Both the position numbers and the translations under genes were made by a program. A DNA stretch of 64,000 nt from a virus. Shown here piece by piece: positions 53,149 to 61,866 of this stretch; the stretch's first letter is position 1, and each line of letters opens with the position of its first letter. The notes under the pieces are model-generated. The model was not told where the DNA came from and searched no databases. It worked only from the letters and a program-made list of their open reading frames with translations. The stretch covers positions 1 to 64,000 of IMG/VR virus record IMGVR_UViG_3300024950_000032; one strand, given 5' to 3'.

Positions 53149-55070
53149 TGGACGCCTACCTAGACCACGGCGCCTATGCCACCAACATCGGGGCCGCACC
53201 CACCTGGGGCGTGCCGCAAGAAGGCGATGGCAGCTCAAAGGACGCCGCCACGGCGGCCAGCGTCGGCTCGATCCTGATGACCGCCGTGCCGACCAGCGGC
53301 ACGATCAGCGTCTGCGGCGTGAGCGTCAGCACCACCAGCGTGATCGGCGCAGCCAGCGCGGATGCAGCAGCCAACGCCCTGGCAACGAACATCAACGCGA
53401 CGAGCACCGCCGTGGCGTCGGGCGTGGCCATCGGCACGCCGCAGCTGCGCAACTTGGTGTACGCACGCGGCCCGAGCGGTGGCGCACCGGCCGGCACCTG
53501 CCAGATCATGATGCGCGTTGGTTCGGCGACGCTGAACTACGCTAACAACACGAACGCAGCCATCGCAACGACCTTCACGGGCACGCCGGCACTTACTCAG
53601 TTTGCGGGCGGATCGGGCGGCTGTTGGGGCTGGTTCGTGAACACCGCTGCAATCGGCGTCAGCAACAGCATGTCGGCCTACACCTACGGCCTGTGGCTAG
53701 CCTCGCCGATGGTCCGGTATTCCGGCTTCGCCTTCGCAGAGTTCGACGTGGTGAATGTCCGCACGGGCCGGAACACGACGCTAAGCATCACTAGCGGCGC
53801 TGCTACCGGGGCGAACAAGCCAACCTGGGTCCACATGCTGTTCGACTCGGGCGCGATCTGGACAGGCGACTCGCCGACTGCCAAGTTCACCCTGGACCTG
53901 GCCGCTAACCCCGGCAGCGGCTATGAGTTCGCAACAGCCAATCGCTTCCACGGTTTCAAGTGCAAGACCCTTGGCGCCTTCACGGTTACCTACTCCATCG
54001 GCGGGACCAGTACGACGCCAATGACCTGGGCCTATGACAGCGGTGGCACGTCAACTGGCTGGCTGCACGAAAAGGTGTCGTTCATCGAGAAAGCGGGCAG
54101 CAACGCCAACTCTTGCCTGTACTTCGGTAACTACAGCTACCCCACAAAGGGAACAAGCGCCCTTGTTGACTGCCTGATCGACACCTCGGCGGTTCAACGC
54201 GTGAACCTGGGCTCCTCGATGATCGACTTCCGACTCGGGGCGTACTCGATCATCGGCTGCGATTTCCGCTGGACGCTGACCGGCACGGGCGGTGCGGCGT
54301 TCTCCGTGCCCTTCGCCAAGAACATCAATGCCGGCAACGCGCTCCAGATCGCCATGCGCGGCAACAAGTTCAGTTGCGGCCAGGCGGGTGATCTGACGCT
54401 GTTCCAGCAAGCAGTGGCGTTGGGCGCGGGCTCGACCATCATGTGCGAGAACAACAAGGGCGGCGGCTTCCCTGCGGGCTCTATCGGCCTGACCAACACG
54501 ACAGTGCAACCCAACAACGCGGCGCTGGTTTTCGACAACCTGGGTATCGGCGGCTCTGCCAAGTACGAGACGCGCCAGGGATATTGCGACTGGACGCTCG
54601 GCCAGCCGGTGCTGTCGTCGGTGTCGCCAGACGGAACACCCTGGAGCTGGATTGCGTACTGGACCAATGCGTCTTGGGTCATCAACCCGAGCCAGCCGTT
54701 CCTGCTCCCCGCCACGCGCATCCAGTCGCGCCTGGCAACCGGCGTGCGCACATGGACTATCGAGGTGCTGCTGGACTCGGTGGCGCTGACCAACCTGCCG
54801 TCGTTCGGCTTCGTGGAGCTGCAGTACGTCAACGCGGCGGGCGACCCGGTGAGCGAACGTGTACCCGTGGTGCTGTCGGCTTCGTCTGCGGTCTGGAGCA
54901 ACACCGTCAGCGCCCCCTACAACACCTGGGTGGCCCGCAAGATCACAGGCACCACCGCCGACTCGGTGAAGCTCAACAGCATCATCAACGTCCGCCTTGG
55001 CATGGAGCGCCCCGTTAACGGCGGCTCCACCGCAGCGTTCGCCGTTGACCCGGAGCCGTCATTCACATGA
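53148..55070 (+). CDS. large beta-rich virion structural protein (640 aa)
   Basis: Gly/Ser/Thr/Ala-rich, low-Lys protein with many short beta-strand segments (such as CLYFGNYSYPTKGTSALVDC) typical of appendage, spike or head-fibre proteins. No enzymatic motif. It lies in the cassette between portal and protease, which is unusual for a tail fibre, so a head-fibre or portal-proximal role is possible. Confidence 0.55.
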   Translation: MDAYLDHGAYATNIGAAPTWGVPQEGDGSSKDAATAASVGSILMTAVPTSGTISVCGVSVSTTSVIGAASADAAANALATNINATSTAVASGVAIGTPQLRNLVYARGPSGGAPAGTCQIMMRVGSATLNYANNTNAAIATTFTGTPALTQFAGGSGGCWGWFVNTAAIGVSNSMSAYTYGLWLASPMVRYSGFAFAEFDVVNVRTGRNTTLSITSGAATGANKPTWVHMLFDSGAIWTGDSPTAKFTLDLAANPGSGYEFATANRFHGFKCKTLGAFTVTYSIGGTSTTPMTWAYDSGGTSTGWLHEKVSFIEKAGSNANSCLYFGNYSYPTKGTSALVDCLIDTSAVQRVNLGSSMIDFRLGAYSIIGCDFRWTLTGTGGAAFSVPFAKNINAGNALQIAMRGNKFSCGQAGDLTLFQQAVALGAGSTIMCENNKGGGFPAGSIGLTNTTVQPNNAALVFDNLGIGGSAKYETRQGYCDWTLGQPVLSSVSPDGTPWSWIAYWTNASWVINPSQPFLLPATRIQSRLATGVRTWTIEVLLDSVALTNLPSFGFVELQYVNAAGDPVSERVPVVLSASSAVWSNTVSAPYNTWVARKITGTTADSVKLNSIINVRLGMERPVNGGSTAAFAVDPEPSFT

Positions 55071-55462
55071 GCGTGATCTTTGACGCCTGTTTCGGCCTGG
55101 CGCGCAGCGCCGTGATGGTCCCGGACGTGCCGGGCGCTCGCACGGCGGGCAACTCGGCCATCGGCCGCATGCGCCTCCCGAGCGAGCCCATCGGCTCGGC
55201 GGCCATGACCTTCACCGGACTCCCGGCCGGATGCGATGTAGTGGTGTTGCTGGCCGGCACGAGCATGGTGCTGCTGAGCGTGGACAGCCACCCGGGCACG
55301 AGCTACGCGTACCAGTACAACTACGGCGCTGACAGCTTGCCTAACGTCGATGTGGGTTTCATTAAGCCTGGGTATCTACCGTTCTACATCCGCAACCTGG
55401 CGCGACCCAAGGTCAACAGCAGCATCCCCGTCGCGCTCTCGGCCGACCGCAACTATTCGTAA
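55067..55462 (+). CDS. beta-rich structural protein (131 aa)
   Basis: Starts with ATGA overlap of the 640-aa gene. Short strands and Gly-rich turns (AAMTFTGLPAGCDVVVLLAG). Unrecognised; likely a virion component with its neighbours. Confidence 0.5.
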   Translation: MSVIFDACFGLARSAVMVPDVPGARTAGNSAIGRMRLPSEPIGSAAMTFTGLPAGCDVVVLLAGTSMVLLSVDSHPGTSYAYQYNYGADSLPNVDVGFIKPGYLPFYIRNLARPKVNSSIPVALSADRNYS

Positions 55463-55471
55463 GGAGCCCTC

Positions 55472-56824
55472 ATGGCAAAGATCACCAGCAAAGCATCGCT
55501 GAACGTCGGCACGGAGCTGACGATTGACGAGGGTGCCCGCACCTTCACGCTGAACGTGGCCGGCAACCTCGTGGCAAAGGACGGCGTGATGCTGCAGGCG
55601 CTGTACTCCAAGTTCGTGGACCTATGGGCCACCGCCAGCTACCAAGACTCGCCTTTCCCGATGTACGCGATCGACGCGCTTTCCGGGCAGTTCCAATTCG
55701 GCACCGACGGCGCGACCTTCAGCGGCTGGAAGCCGGCCAATGACGCCACGCGCCAGATGCTGCGCGATGGTGGCTGGTCTGAATACTCGGCGGCCGGCGC
55801 GCTGCAGCGCCAGTACGTTGGCATCGTTGGCCTGGGGGTGGTCTCTGCCGGCGCGCAGCTCTACTACCAGCGCGCATCGACCGATGCCCCCACCAACTTC
55901 ACCTTCGCCGATCAGTGCAACGAAGGCATTCAGGTGTTCGGCGACGCCACCAACGGAAACTTCGACAAGCGTGCGTTCTTCAAGGGCTTTGTGCGCGAGT
56001 ACGGCAAGAAATACAAGGACTCGGTGCTGGCGGACACCGGCAAGACCGCGACCGGCGCGTACATCGTGAACCTGCTGCTCTCCAACGAGGACGATCTCAA
56101 GATCCAGGCCAACGACGCTTCGATGGCCGGGGCTCCGTACAGCGGCATCACGGTGAGCTTCTACTCGGCCAACCAGAACCGCACCATCGGCGGCACGGCC
56201 TACCCGTTCCGCGTGATCGTGGAGGGCAATGGTGCCCCGCTGGAGCAGATTTGCACCAAGGTGCAGTACTTGCTGCGCCAGGCGACCAACATCAACACCG
56301 CGGGCACTGCGGGCACCGTGACGGGCAAGACCGCGGACGCGCTGCTGGCCTTCGTGGGCGACACGCTGCAGACCACGACGGGCGTGTTCATTGACAACAT
56401 CAGCCCGGCCGACAGCAACCGGATCATCTTCAAGGACCAGAACGGCGTTGATCGCACGAACCCCTATACCGCGGCCGGCACGATCAGCTTTAACGCGCCG
56501 CTGGTGGGCTCGGGGTCGAGCTACCGCCTGATGTTTGCGGCTCCTCCGGGCGCTGGCAACGACTACGGCGAGGCCGGGGCGATCACCGTCAACGACGCGG
56601 CCGGCGTTCCGATCACCGGAGCCATCGGGGCCGCGTCGGTCGCGTTTACCTACGACTACGACGGCAACGTGCAGGGCGGTGCTACCGCAGGCACGGACCG
56701 CAACGTTGTGCTGATCGGCATCCGCCCCGGCTCGGGCAAGTTCGTGGCCGCAACGGGCGTGCTGACCCGCAGCAAGACCATCGCGCTGTCACTGGTGGCT
56801 GAAGCCGATCGAGTCTATGCGTAA
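55472..56824 (+). CDS. virion structural protein (450 aa)
   Basis: Two-part protein: an N-terminal region with AYSKFVDLW-type text and aromatic turns, and a C-terminal Gly/Ala-rich beta region (GSSYRLMFAAPPGAGNDYGE, TAGTDRNVVLIGIRPGSG). No family recognised. Overlaps the next gene by one base (TAATG). Confidence 0.55.
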   Translation: MAKITSKASLNVGTELTIDEGARTFTLNVAGNLVAKDGVMLQALYSKFVDLWATASYQDSPFPMYAIDALSGQFQFGTDGATFSGWKPANDATRQMLRDGGWSEYSAAGALQRQYVGIVGLGVVSAGAQLYYQRASTDAPTNFTFADQCNEGIQVFGDATNGNFDKRAFFKGFVREYGKKYKDSVLADTGKTATGAYIVNLLLSNEDDLKIQANDASMAGAPYSGITVSFYSANQNRTIGGTAYPFRVIVEGNGAPLEQICTKVQYLLRQATNINTAGTAGTVTGKTADALLAFVGDTLQTTTGVFIDNISPADSNRIIFKDQNGVDRTNPYTAAGTISFNAPLVGSGSSYRLMFAAPPGAGNDYGEAGAITVNDAAGVPITGAIGAASVAFTYDYDGNVQGGATAGTDRNVVLIGIRPGSGKFVAATGVLTRSKTIALSLVAEADRVYA

Positions 56825-57243
56825 TGGCAATTGCCTTTGACACCGTCACCAAGCGGATCATCCTTGACAGTGCCTCGGTGTCGGCCCAGCAGATTTACTC
56901 TGCCTGGGTCGACTGGGTATCGCAGGGCGACAACCTGAAGTGGTTGCCGGCGTTCCGTTCAGCGGGTGGGGACGATCTCGGGGGAGGGAAGTATTCGCCC
57001 CCGTATTACTTCCTCACCAACGGCTGGCGGGTGCGGCCCATGGAGGCCAACCACGTGCTGACGATCGACGGGAACCTGACTGTTGACGGTGGCGCGGGCG
57101 ACCCCGTGGTCCCGACGCTGGGCACGTTCAACGTGCTGATCAAGCTTGTCGTGCCAGTGCAGGCCCAGGCCTTCAACCCCGGCGCCAGCACCGGACCTAC
57201 CCCAGCTGAGATCGCCGGTGCCGTTTGGGCTCACACGCAATGA
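56824..57243 (+). CDS. structural protein (139 aa)
   Basis: Starts MAIAFDTVTKRIILDSASVS; NLKWLPAFRSAGGDDLGGGK and a C-terminal AEIAGAVWAHTQ, text seen in small phage structural proteins linked with tail or head fibres. Overlaps the next gene by ATGA. Confidence 0.5.
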   Translation: MAIAFDTVTKRIILDSASVSAQQIYSAWVDWVSQGDNLKWLPAFRSAGGDDLGGGKYSPPYYFLTNGWRVRPMEANHVLTIDGNLTVDGGAGDPVVPTLGTFNVLIKLVVPVQAQAFNPGASTGPTPAEIAGAVWAHTQ

Positions 57244-57509
57244 CGGCATGGGACAACCTGCTGGCCGCCAGCTCGCTCAGCTCGGGCACCGCCTGGGATC
57301 TGATCACTCACCCCCGCACTGGTGGGGGTGGGATCGTGATCAACGACGGCTACCTGGTCGAGCTGGTGGACGGCACCTACGGAGTTGAGGTGGCAGATAT
57401 GCGAGTTGAAGTTGAGATCGATACACCAGAGCTTGTGACCGAAGTCCAGGACAACCCCATCGTGGTGGAGCTGTCCACCAACATCATCGAAGTTGAGGTA
57501 CTGATATGA
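57240..57509 (+). CDS. small structural protein (89 aa)
   Basis: Start ATG 57240 from the ATGA overlap. The C-terminus is acidic and beta-rich (VEVADMRVEVEIDTPELVTE). Unrecognised. Coupled to the next gene. Confidence 0.5.
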   Translation: MTAWDNLLAASSLSSGTAWDLITHPRTGGGGIVINDGYLVELVDGTYGVEVADMRVEVEIDTPELVTEVQDNPIVVELSTNIIEVEVLI

Positions 57510-57844
57510 CCGACATCACCCGCAAGCGTGGTGACACCTACGCTGACGAGTTCATTCTCAAGTCCAAAGCCACCGGGCTACCCATCGACATCACGGGCTA
57601 CACCTTCGTGTTGACCGTGGACCCAGACAAGGCGCCGCTCAACGCCGACAACAACAAGTACAAGCTCACCGGGACCATCGTTGATGCGGCGGCCGGGCGC
57701 GTGGAGTTCGCTCCGACCGCCAGCCAGGCTGACCTGGTAGGGATCTTCTACTTCGACGTGCAGATGGTTCACACGAGCGACGGACGCAAGCGCACGATCG
57801 ATGCCGGCAAGTACAAGTACGAACAGGACATCTCCAAGGATTGA
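57506..57844 (+). CDS. BppU-like Ig-fold structural protein (112 aa)
   Basis: DITRKRGDTYADEFILKSKA and PIDITGYTFVLTVDPDK match the N-terminal Ig-like domain found in baseplate and tail-fibre proteins (BppU-type). Ends the structural cassette before the protease. Confidence 0.65.
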   Translation: MTDITRKRGDTYADEFILKSKATGLPIDITGYTFVLTVDPDKAPLNADNNKYKLTGTIVDAAAGRVEFAPTASQADLVGIFYFDVQMVHTSDGRKRTIDAGKYKYEQDISKD

Positions 57845-57846
57845 TG

Positions 57847-57855
57847 TGGTATAAC
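57847..57855 (+). promoter_or_regulatory. extended -10 promoter element before the protease gene
   Basis: TG-G-TATAAC (57847-57855), a close match to an extended -10; no good -35 at the expected distance. 25 nt before the protease start. Confidence 0.45.
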
Positions 57856-57879
57856 GCTGACAGAAATGGAAAGTAGGAC

Positions 57880-59358
57880 ATGAGCCGTAAATTCACGTAC
57901 CCCGAGACGCTCTGGGCTGGCACTGACACCTCGCTTGCGGTGGCTGTCGAAGCCCACGAGCAGATCCTGGCCGGGTTCATGGATGGTAAGCCAGCTGGTG
58001 AGCAGCCTGAGGTTCCACGGCTGTTCTCGCAGCAGGATGCCGTGGGTGTCGTGTCCATCAAGGGCTCGCTGACCAACAACAACAGCCCCTGGAACAAGTA
58101 CTTCGGTGTCACCTCGTACTCCGAGATCCGCAGCGCCATGATCCACGCGGCCATGGACCCGTCGGTCAAGATCATCATGCTCGACGTGAACTCGGGCGGT
58201 GGCGCAGTGTCCGGGGTAGCTGACACCGCCGAGCTGATTGCGCGCATCAACCGCGACATCAAGCCGGTACATGCGTTCACCGACAGTGCCATGATGTCTG
58301 CAGCCTATTGGCTCGGGGTATCGGCCGGCTCGGTGCACCTCTCGAATACCGCGCTGATGGGCTCCATCGGCGTGATCGCCACCCACATGGAGTACTCCAA
58401 GCAGCTGAAAGCTGAGGGCGTGGGTGTGAACGTAATTCGCTCGGGCGAGCACAAGGCACTGCTGAACAGCGTGGAGCCGGCCACCGAGAAGGCACTTGCC
58501 CAACTGCAGTCGCAGCTCGACACCACCTACGGTGTGTTTATCGGCCACGTCGCGGACAGCCGTGGCACCACGGTGGCCAACGCTGATGCAACGATGGGGC
58601 AGGGCCGCGAGTTCGTCGGCATCCAGGCGGTTGGCGCCGGTGCGGCCGACAGCGTGACTTCCTACGACGCTCTGATCAGCGAGTTGAGCGCGAAAGTACT
58701 TGACAGTGCGTATGCAAAACCCAACAATTCTGCCAATTATTCAAAAGGTGCAACCATGACTCGCAAGGCGCTTACCGAACAAGCCATCGCAGCTCTCGCT
58801 GCCGGTGGCGTTGTTCCGACTGCTGAGACGATCGCTGCAGCAACGGCTGACGCCGAGGCCGCCGCTGCAGCAGCCGCTGCAGCCGCTGCAACCGCCGCCG
58901 CTGCAGCTGAAGCCGAGACCGCCGCTGCTGCAGCCGCAGCTGCCACGCAAGTGACACAAGCGCAAAATGTGACGCCAGCAGATCCGGCCATCGTCACCTA
59001 CCTGCAGAGTCAGCTGAAGGCTTCCGCCGATGAAGTGACCGAACTGAAGATCAGCCTGGCTGCCGCGAACTCCAAGGTTTCCCTGATGGAGGCCACGCAC
59101 AACGGTCTGCTGCAGATCGCAGCCAAGTCGGTGTCGAACATGAAGGTCGCCCTGGGCATGACCGGCGTCGACATGACCGGCATGTCGGCTGACGTACTCC
59201 TGGTGGAACACACGGCCACGGCCGAGAAGTTCACCAACGCATTCAAGGCTGGCGGGGTCGCCGCTGTGAATACCGACGTCGAGGGCGACAAGCCCAAGGC
59301 GACGGTCGATCCGTTGCGAGCTGCTCGGCTTGCGGCGACCAGTTTCTCCAACAAGTAA
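57880..59358 (+). CDS. head maturation protease (S49/SppA-like) fused to scaffold
   Basis: 492 aa. Protease part (about 1-280): LDVNSGGGAVSG (101-112), catalytic Ser140 in MMSAAYW and Lys192 in SGEHKALL, the Ser-Lys dyad of S49 enzymes, which digests scaffold during head maturation. The C-terminal third is an Ala-rich coiled coil (scaffold-like) that has its own in-frame start at 58756, like the lambda C/Nu3 pair. Confidence 0.88.
   Translation: MSRKFTYPETLWAGTDTSLAVAVEAHEQILAGFMDGKPAGEQPEVPRLFSQQDAVGVVSIKGSLTNNNSPWNKYFGVTSYSEIRSAMIHAAMDPSVKIIMLDVNSGGGAVSGVADTAELIARINRDIKPVHAFTDSAMMSAAYWLGVSAGSVHLSNTALMGSIGVIATHMEYSKQLKAEGVGVNVIRSGEHKALLNSVEPATEKALAQLQSQLDTTYGVFIGHVADSRGTTVANADATMGQGREFVGIQAVGAGAADSVTSYDALISELSAKVLDSAYAKPNNSANYSKGATMTRKALTEQAIAALAAGGVVPTAETIAAATADAEAAAAAAAAAAATAAAAAEAETAAAAAAAATQVTQAQNVTPADPAIVTYLQSQLKASADEVTELKISLAAANSKVSLMEATHNGLLQIAAKSVSNMKVALGMTGVDMTGMSADVLLVEHTATAEKFTNAFKAGGVAAVNTDVEGDKPKATVDPLRAARLAATSFSNK
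58756..59358 (+). CDS. nested scaffold protein (in-frame internal start, 200 aa)
   Basis: ATG 58756 (MTRKALTEQAIAALAAGG) has AAAAGGTG 5 nt upstream and lies in the protease frame (residue 293). The product is an Ala/Glu-rich helical scaffold with a C-terminal ALGMTGVDMTGMSADVLLVE segment. Confidence 0.7.
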   Translation: MTRKALTEQAIAALAAGGVVPTAETIAAATADAEAAAAAAAAAAATAAAAAEAETAAAAAAAATQVTQAQNVTPADPAIVTYLQSQLKASADEVTELKISLAAANSKVSLMEATHNGLLQIAAKSVSNMKVALGMTGVDMTGMSADVLLVEHTATAEKFTNAFKAGGVAAVNTDVEGDKPKATVDPLRAARLAATSFSNK

Positions 59359-59372
59359 CAGGAGCCTAAAAA

Positions 59373-59858
59373 ATGGCGAAGTTTCTGATGACCGAGCTTG
59401 TTGACATCTCCGATGTCATCACCGCTCGCCTGGGTGCCGGCTCGGGCGCTGGCAACAACCTGACGGACGCCGAGGTCGGCAAGTTCTGCAAGCTGGCCGG
59501 TGAGAGCCGCTACGACCTCTGTGCCGTGGGCAACGAGATCGAGGGCCGCATCTCTGCGCTGGAAGCGGCTACCCTGGACGCCTTCACGATCGGCTCGGTG
59601 CAGAACGAGGGCCGCTTTGCCGTCACGTTCGACGGCTTGCAGGCCACCCCCGGCACCGGCGTGCTTGCCATCGGCGACTACGTGGTTACGGGCACCCCTG
59701 TGGCCAAGGGCACCGCACTGGTGTTTGGCACCCCGGCCAAGGTCTGCAAGGCCACGGCTGCCGGCAACACCCTCAACTTCAAGTGGCGCGTCGTGTCGCT
59801 GGGCGCCGCAGGCACCGGCGCCGTGGGCACGCAAGGCCTGATCGAATTCATCTGCTAA
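59373..59858 (+). CDS. head decoration protein (probable)
   Basis: 161 aa, beta-rich and Gly/Thr-rich, between protease/scaffold and major capsid, the usual position for a lambda gpD-like or other decoration protein. A similar pattern (FAVTFDGLQATPGTGVLAIG) supports a capsid-associated role. Confidence 0.6.
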   Translation: MAKFLMTELVDISDVITARLGAGSGAGNNLTDAEVGKFCKLAGESRYDLCAVGNEIEGRISALEAATLDAFTIGSVQNEGRFAVTFDGLQATPGTGVLAIGDYVVTGTPVAKGTALVFGTPAKVCKATAAGNTLNFKWRVVSLGAAGTGAVGTQGLIEFIC

Positions 59859-59871
59859 GGAGCTGAGCAAC

Positions 59872-61059
59872 ATGCCCGCTTATATCGACGCACAAGGCAA
59901 TACCCAGCAACTGACGCTGGATGCCTCCATCTACCGCCAGGCCGCTCAAGCCGGCCTGACGGTGCCCCAACTGCTTGCGCAGACCCACCCGACGAACACC
60001 GAGCGCTACGGCTCGACGTTCAACCAGCTGCTGGAGTCGGAAGGCATCTTCGTTCGCGGCAACTCCGACGTGGGCATCCGTGCCTCGACGATGGATGCCA
60101 TCCTGAACGGCCCGACCATCAGCGCCGGTGGCGCCGGTCAGACCGTGAAGGACGCCGTGCCGGCCTCGCGCATCCTGTTCCCGGCCGTGTTCCTGCAGGC
60201 CATCGAGGACAAGCTCATCGCCAACCTGACGATGACGGCCGATGCCTTCGAGGAGCTGATCGCGGTGAGCGAGACCGTCAACGGCGACCGCTACGAGCAG
60301 CCGGTGATCAACTTCGACCGCCCGAGTGCCGCCCGCTCGCAAGGCATCAGCCAGCTGGCTGCGCCGCCTTCGATGCTGACCATCACGGCCAGCGACAAGG
60401 CCTACCGCATCCCGACCTTCTCCCTGGGTCTGGAAATCTCGGACCAGGCGCTGAAGGCCACCTCGCTGGACATCGTCGCCCTGTCGATGGCCCGCCAGTT
60501 CGCCATCGAGCGCAATGAGCGCGCCCAGAACTACGTGCTGGCCTTGCTGAACGGCGACGTCGACAATGCTGACGGCTCGCTGGCCAGCCTGGGCTTGGTC
60601 GACACTTCGTCCTCGTTCGATGCCGCCGCTGTGGTGGGCAACGACTACATCACCCAGAAAGCCTGGATGAAGTATTTGATGAAGAACGGCACCAAGCGCA
60701 CCATCACCCACATCGTGACGGACATCGACACCGCCATGAAGCTGGAGAAGCGTGCGGGCAAGCCGGTGATCGTGGGCGACGATCCCAACTCGAAGCGTAT
60801 CGACACGCAGTTCGACATCATGAACCCGACCTGGGCCAAGAACCCCAAGGTGTTCCTGAGCCAGGACGCCAGCTGGCCCGCCAGCACCCTGATGGGCTTG
60901 GACAAGTCGTGGGCCGTGCGTCGTGTGCGCAACCTGAGCGCCGACTACCAGGGCATCGAGTCGTTCGTGCTGCGCCGCTCGACGGCCATGCGTGTTGACT
61001 TCGCTGAGCACGTCAACCGCCTCTACAACGACGCCTTCGGTGTGATGACCCTGGGTTAA
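59872..61059 (+). CDS. major capsid protein (HK97 fold)
   Basis: 395 aa. Contains a typical major-capsid layout: a long helical N-terminal region (TFNQLLESEGIFVRGNSDVG), a central beta/alpha segment and a C-terminal stretch (SWAVRRVRNLSADYQGIESF). Followed by a strong terminator, as expected for the most highly expressed gene. Confidence 0.88.
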   Translation: MPAYIDAQGNTQQLTLDASIYRQAAQAGLTVPQLLAQTHPTNTERYGSTFNQLLESEGIFVRGNSDVGIRASTMDAILNGPTISAGGAGQTVKDAVPASRILFPAVFLQAIEDKLIANLTMTADAFEELIAVSETVNGDRYEQPVINFDRPSAARSQGISQLAAPPSMLTITASDKAYRIPTFSLGLEISDQALKATSLDIVALSMARQFAIERNERAQNYVLALLNGDVDNADGSLASLGLVDTSSSFDAAAVVGNDYITQKAWMKYLMKNGTKRTITHIVTDIDTAMKLEKRAGKPVIVGDDPNSKRIDTQFDIMNPTWAKNPKVFLSQDASWPASTLMGLDKSWAVRRVRNLSADYQGIESFVLRRSTAMRVDFAEHVNRLYNDAFGVMTLG

Positions 61060-61078
61060 GTCGTAACGGTAGAAAGAG

Positions 61079-61107
61079 AAGCCACCCATGCGGGTGGCTT
61101 TTTCTTT
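61079..61107 (+). terminator. rho-independent terminator after the capsid gene
   Basis: AAGCCACCC (61079-61087) pairs with GGGTGGCTT (61092-61100), 4-nt loop, followed by a T-rich run (TTTTTCTTT). Confidence 0.9.
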
Positions 61108-61124
61108 ATTGGCGTCTCATTTTC

Positions 61125-61133
61125 TGGTAATGT
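61125..61133 (+). promoter_or_regulatory. extended -10 element downstream of the capsid terminator
   Basis: TG-G-TAATGT (61125-61133) in the gap after the capsid terminator, without a clear -35. Suggests a new transcription start for the connector genes. Confidence 0.35.
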
Positions 61134-61170
61134 CACAACTCAGATCCAACCCACCACCACAAGGACCCAC

Positions 61171-61353
61171 ATGGCTGAGCCGAAGACTCCCGAGACCCCC
61201 GCGACCCCTGTCAGCGTGTCGCTGCGCGCCGTGCACGGGCGCATGCAGCACCCGTACACCCTGACCTGGTTCGAGACCGATTCGACCAAGCCTCACGTCA
61301 AGGACAGCTGGGTCACTGCCCAGTTGGAAGCCGAGAAGTTGGCCCTGGCGTAA
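61171..61353 (+). CDS. small phage protein (60 aa)
   Basis: Short protein between capsid and connector genes, with AAGGA 6 nt upstream. Starts MAEPKTPETPATPVSVSLRA; unrecognised. Confidence 0.55.
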   Translation: MAEPKTPETPATPVSVSLRAVHGRMQHPYTLTWFETDSTKPHVKDSWVTAQLEAEKLALA

Positions 61354-61368
61354 ACCGGAGCCCAGCTC

Positions 61369-61866
61369 ATGCCCCTGATTGATTTCACGAGCTTCGACGA
61401 TGTGCGGGCCTCTGTCGGTGTCTCCTCTGACGAAATTGACGACGCCACGCTCTCGCTGCCGCTCTACGAACTCAAACTGGTGGCTGAGCTGGAGGATGTG
61501 TCGTTGACCCTGGTCGACGACTACATCGCTCTGCAGGACACCGACACCGACAGCTGGACTCCCGTCCAGAAGCGGTTCAACTCGGCTGCCCGACTCTTCG
61601 CCACCTACGCGGTGGCGAAGCAGTTGACGATCTCCCTGCCGCTGTTCAGTCCCAAGGAACAGAGCGACAGCAAGGCGACCCTGGTGCGCTACGCCCAGGA
61701 CCCCTACAAGGAGACGATCAAGGCCATCCAGCTTGAGTACAACGCGTCCAAGACGCGACTTGAGCAGGCATACGCCCTGGTGCAATCCTCGACAGCTACC
61801 GCAGCGCCGGTGCGCACCTTCCTGGTCGCAGCGGCACCAACCTCCGATCCGGTGACGGGCACCTGA
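61369..61866 (+). CDS. head-tail connector/adaptor protein (probable)
   Basis: 165 aa, helical (DDVRASVGVSSDEIDDATLS, RFNSAARLFATYAVAKQLTI) in the place of the gp6-like adaptor of HK97-type phages, where the head is joined to the tail. Overlaps the next gene by one base (TGATG). Confidence 0.6.
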   Translation: MPLIDFTSFDDVRASVGVSSDEIDDATLSLPLYELKLVAELEDVSLTLVDDYIALQDTDTDSWTPVQKRFNSAARLFATYAVAKQLTISLPLFSPKEQSDSKATLVRYAQDPYKETIKAIQLEYNASKTRLEQAYALVQSSTATAAPVRTFLVAAAPTSDPVTGT

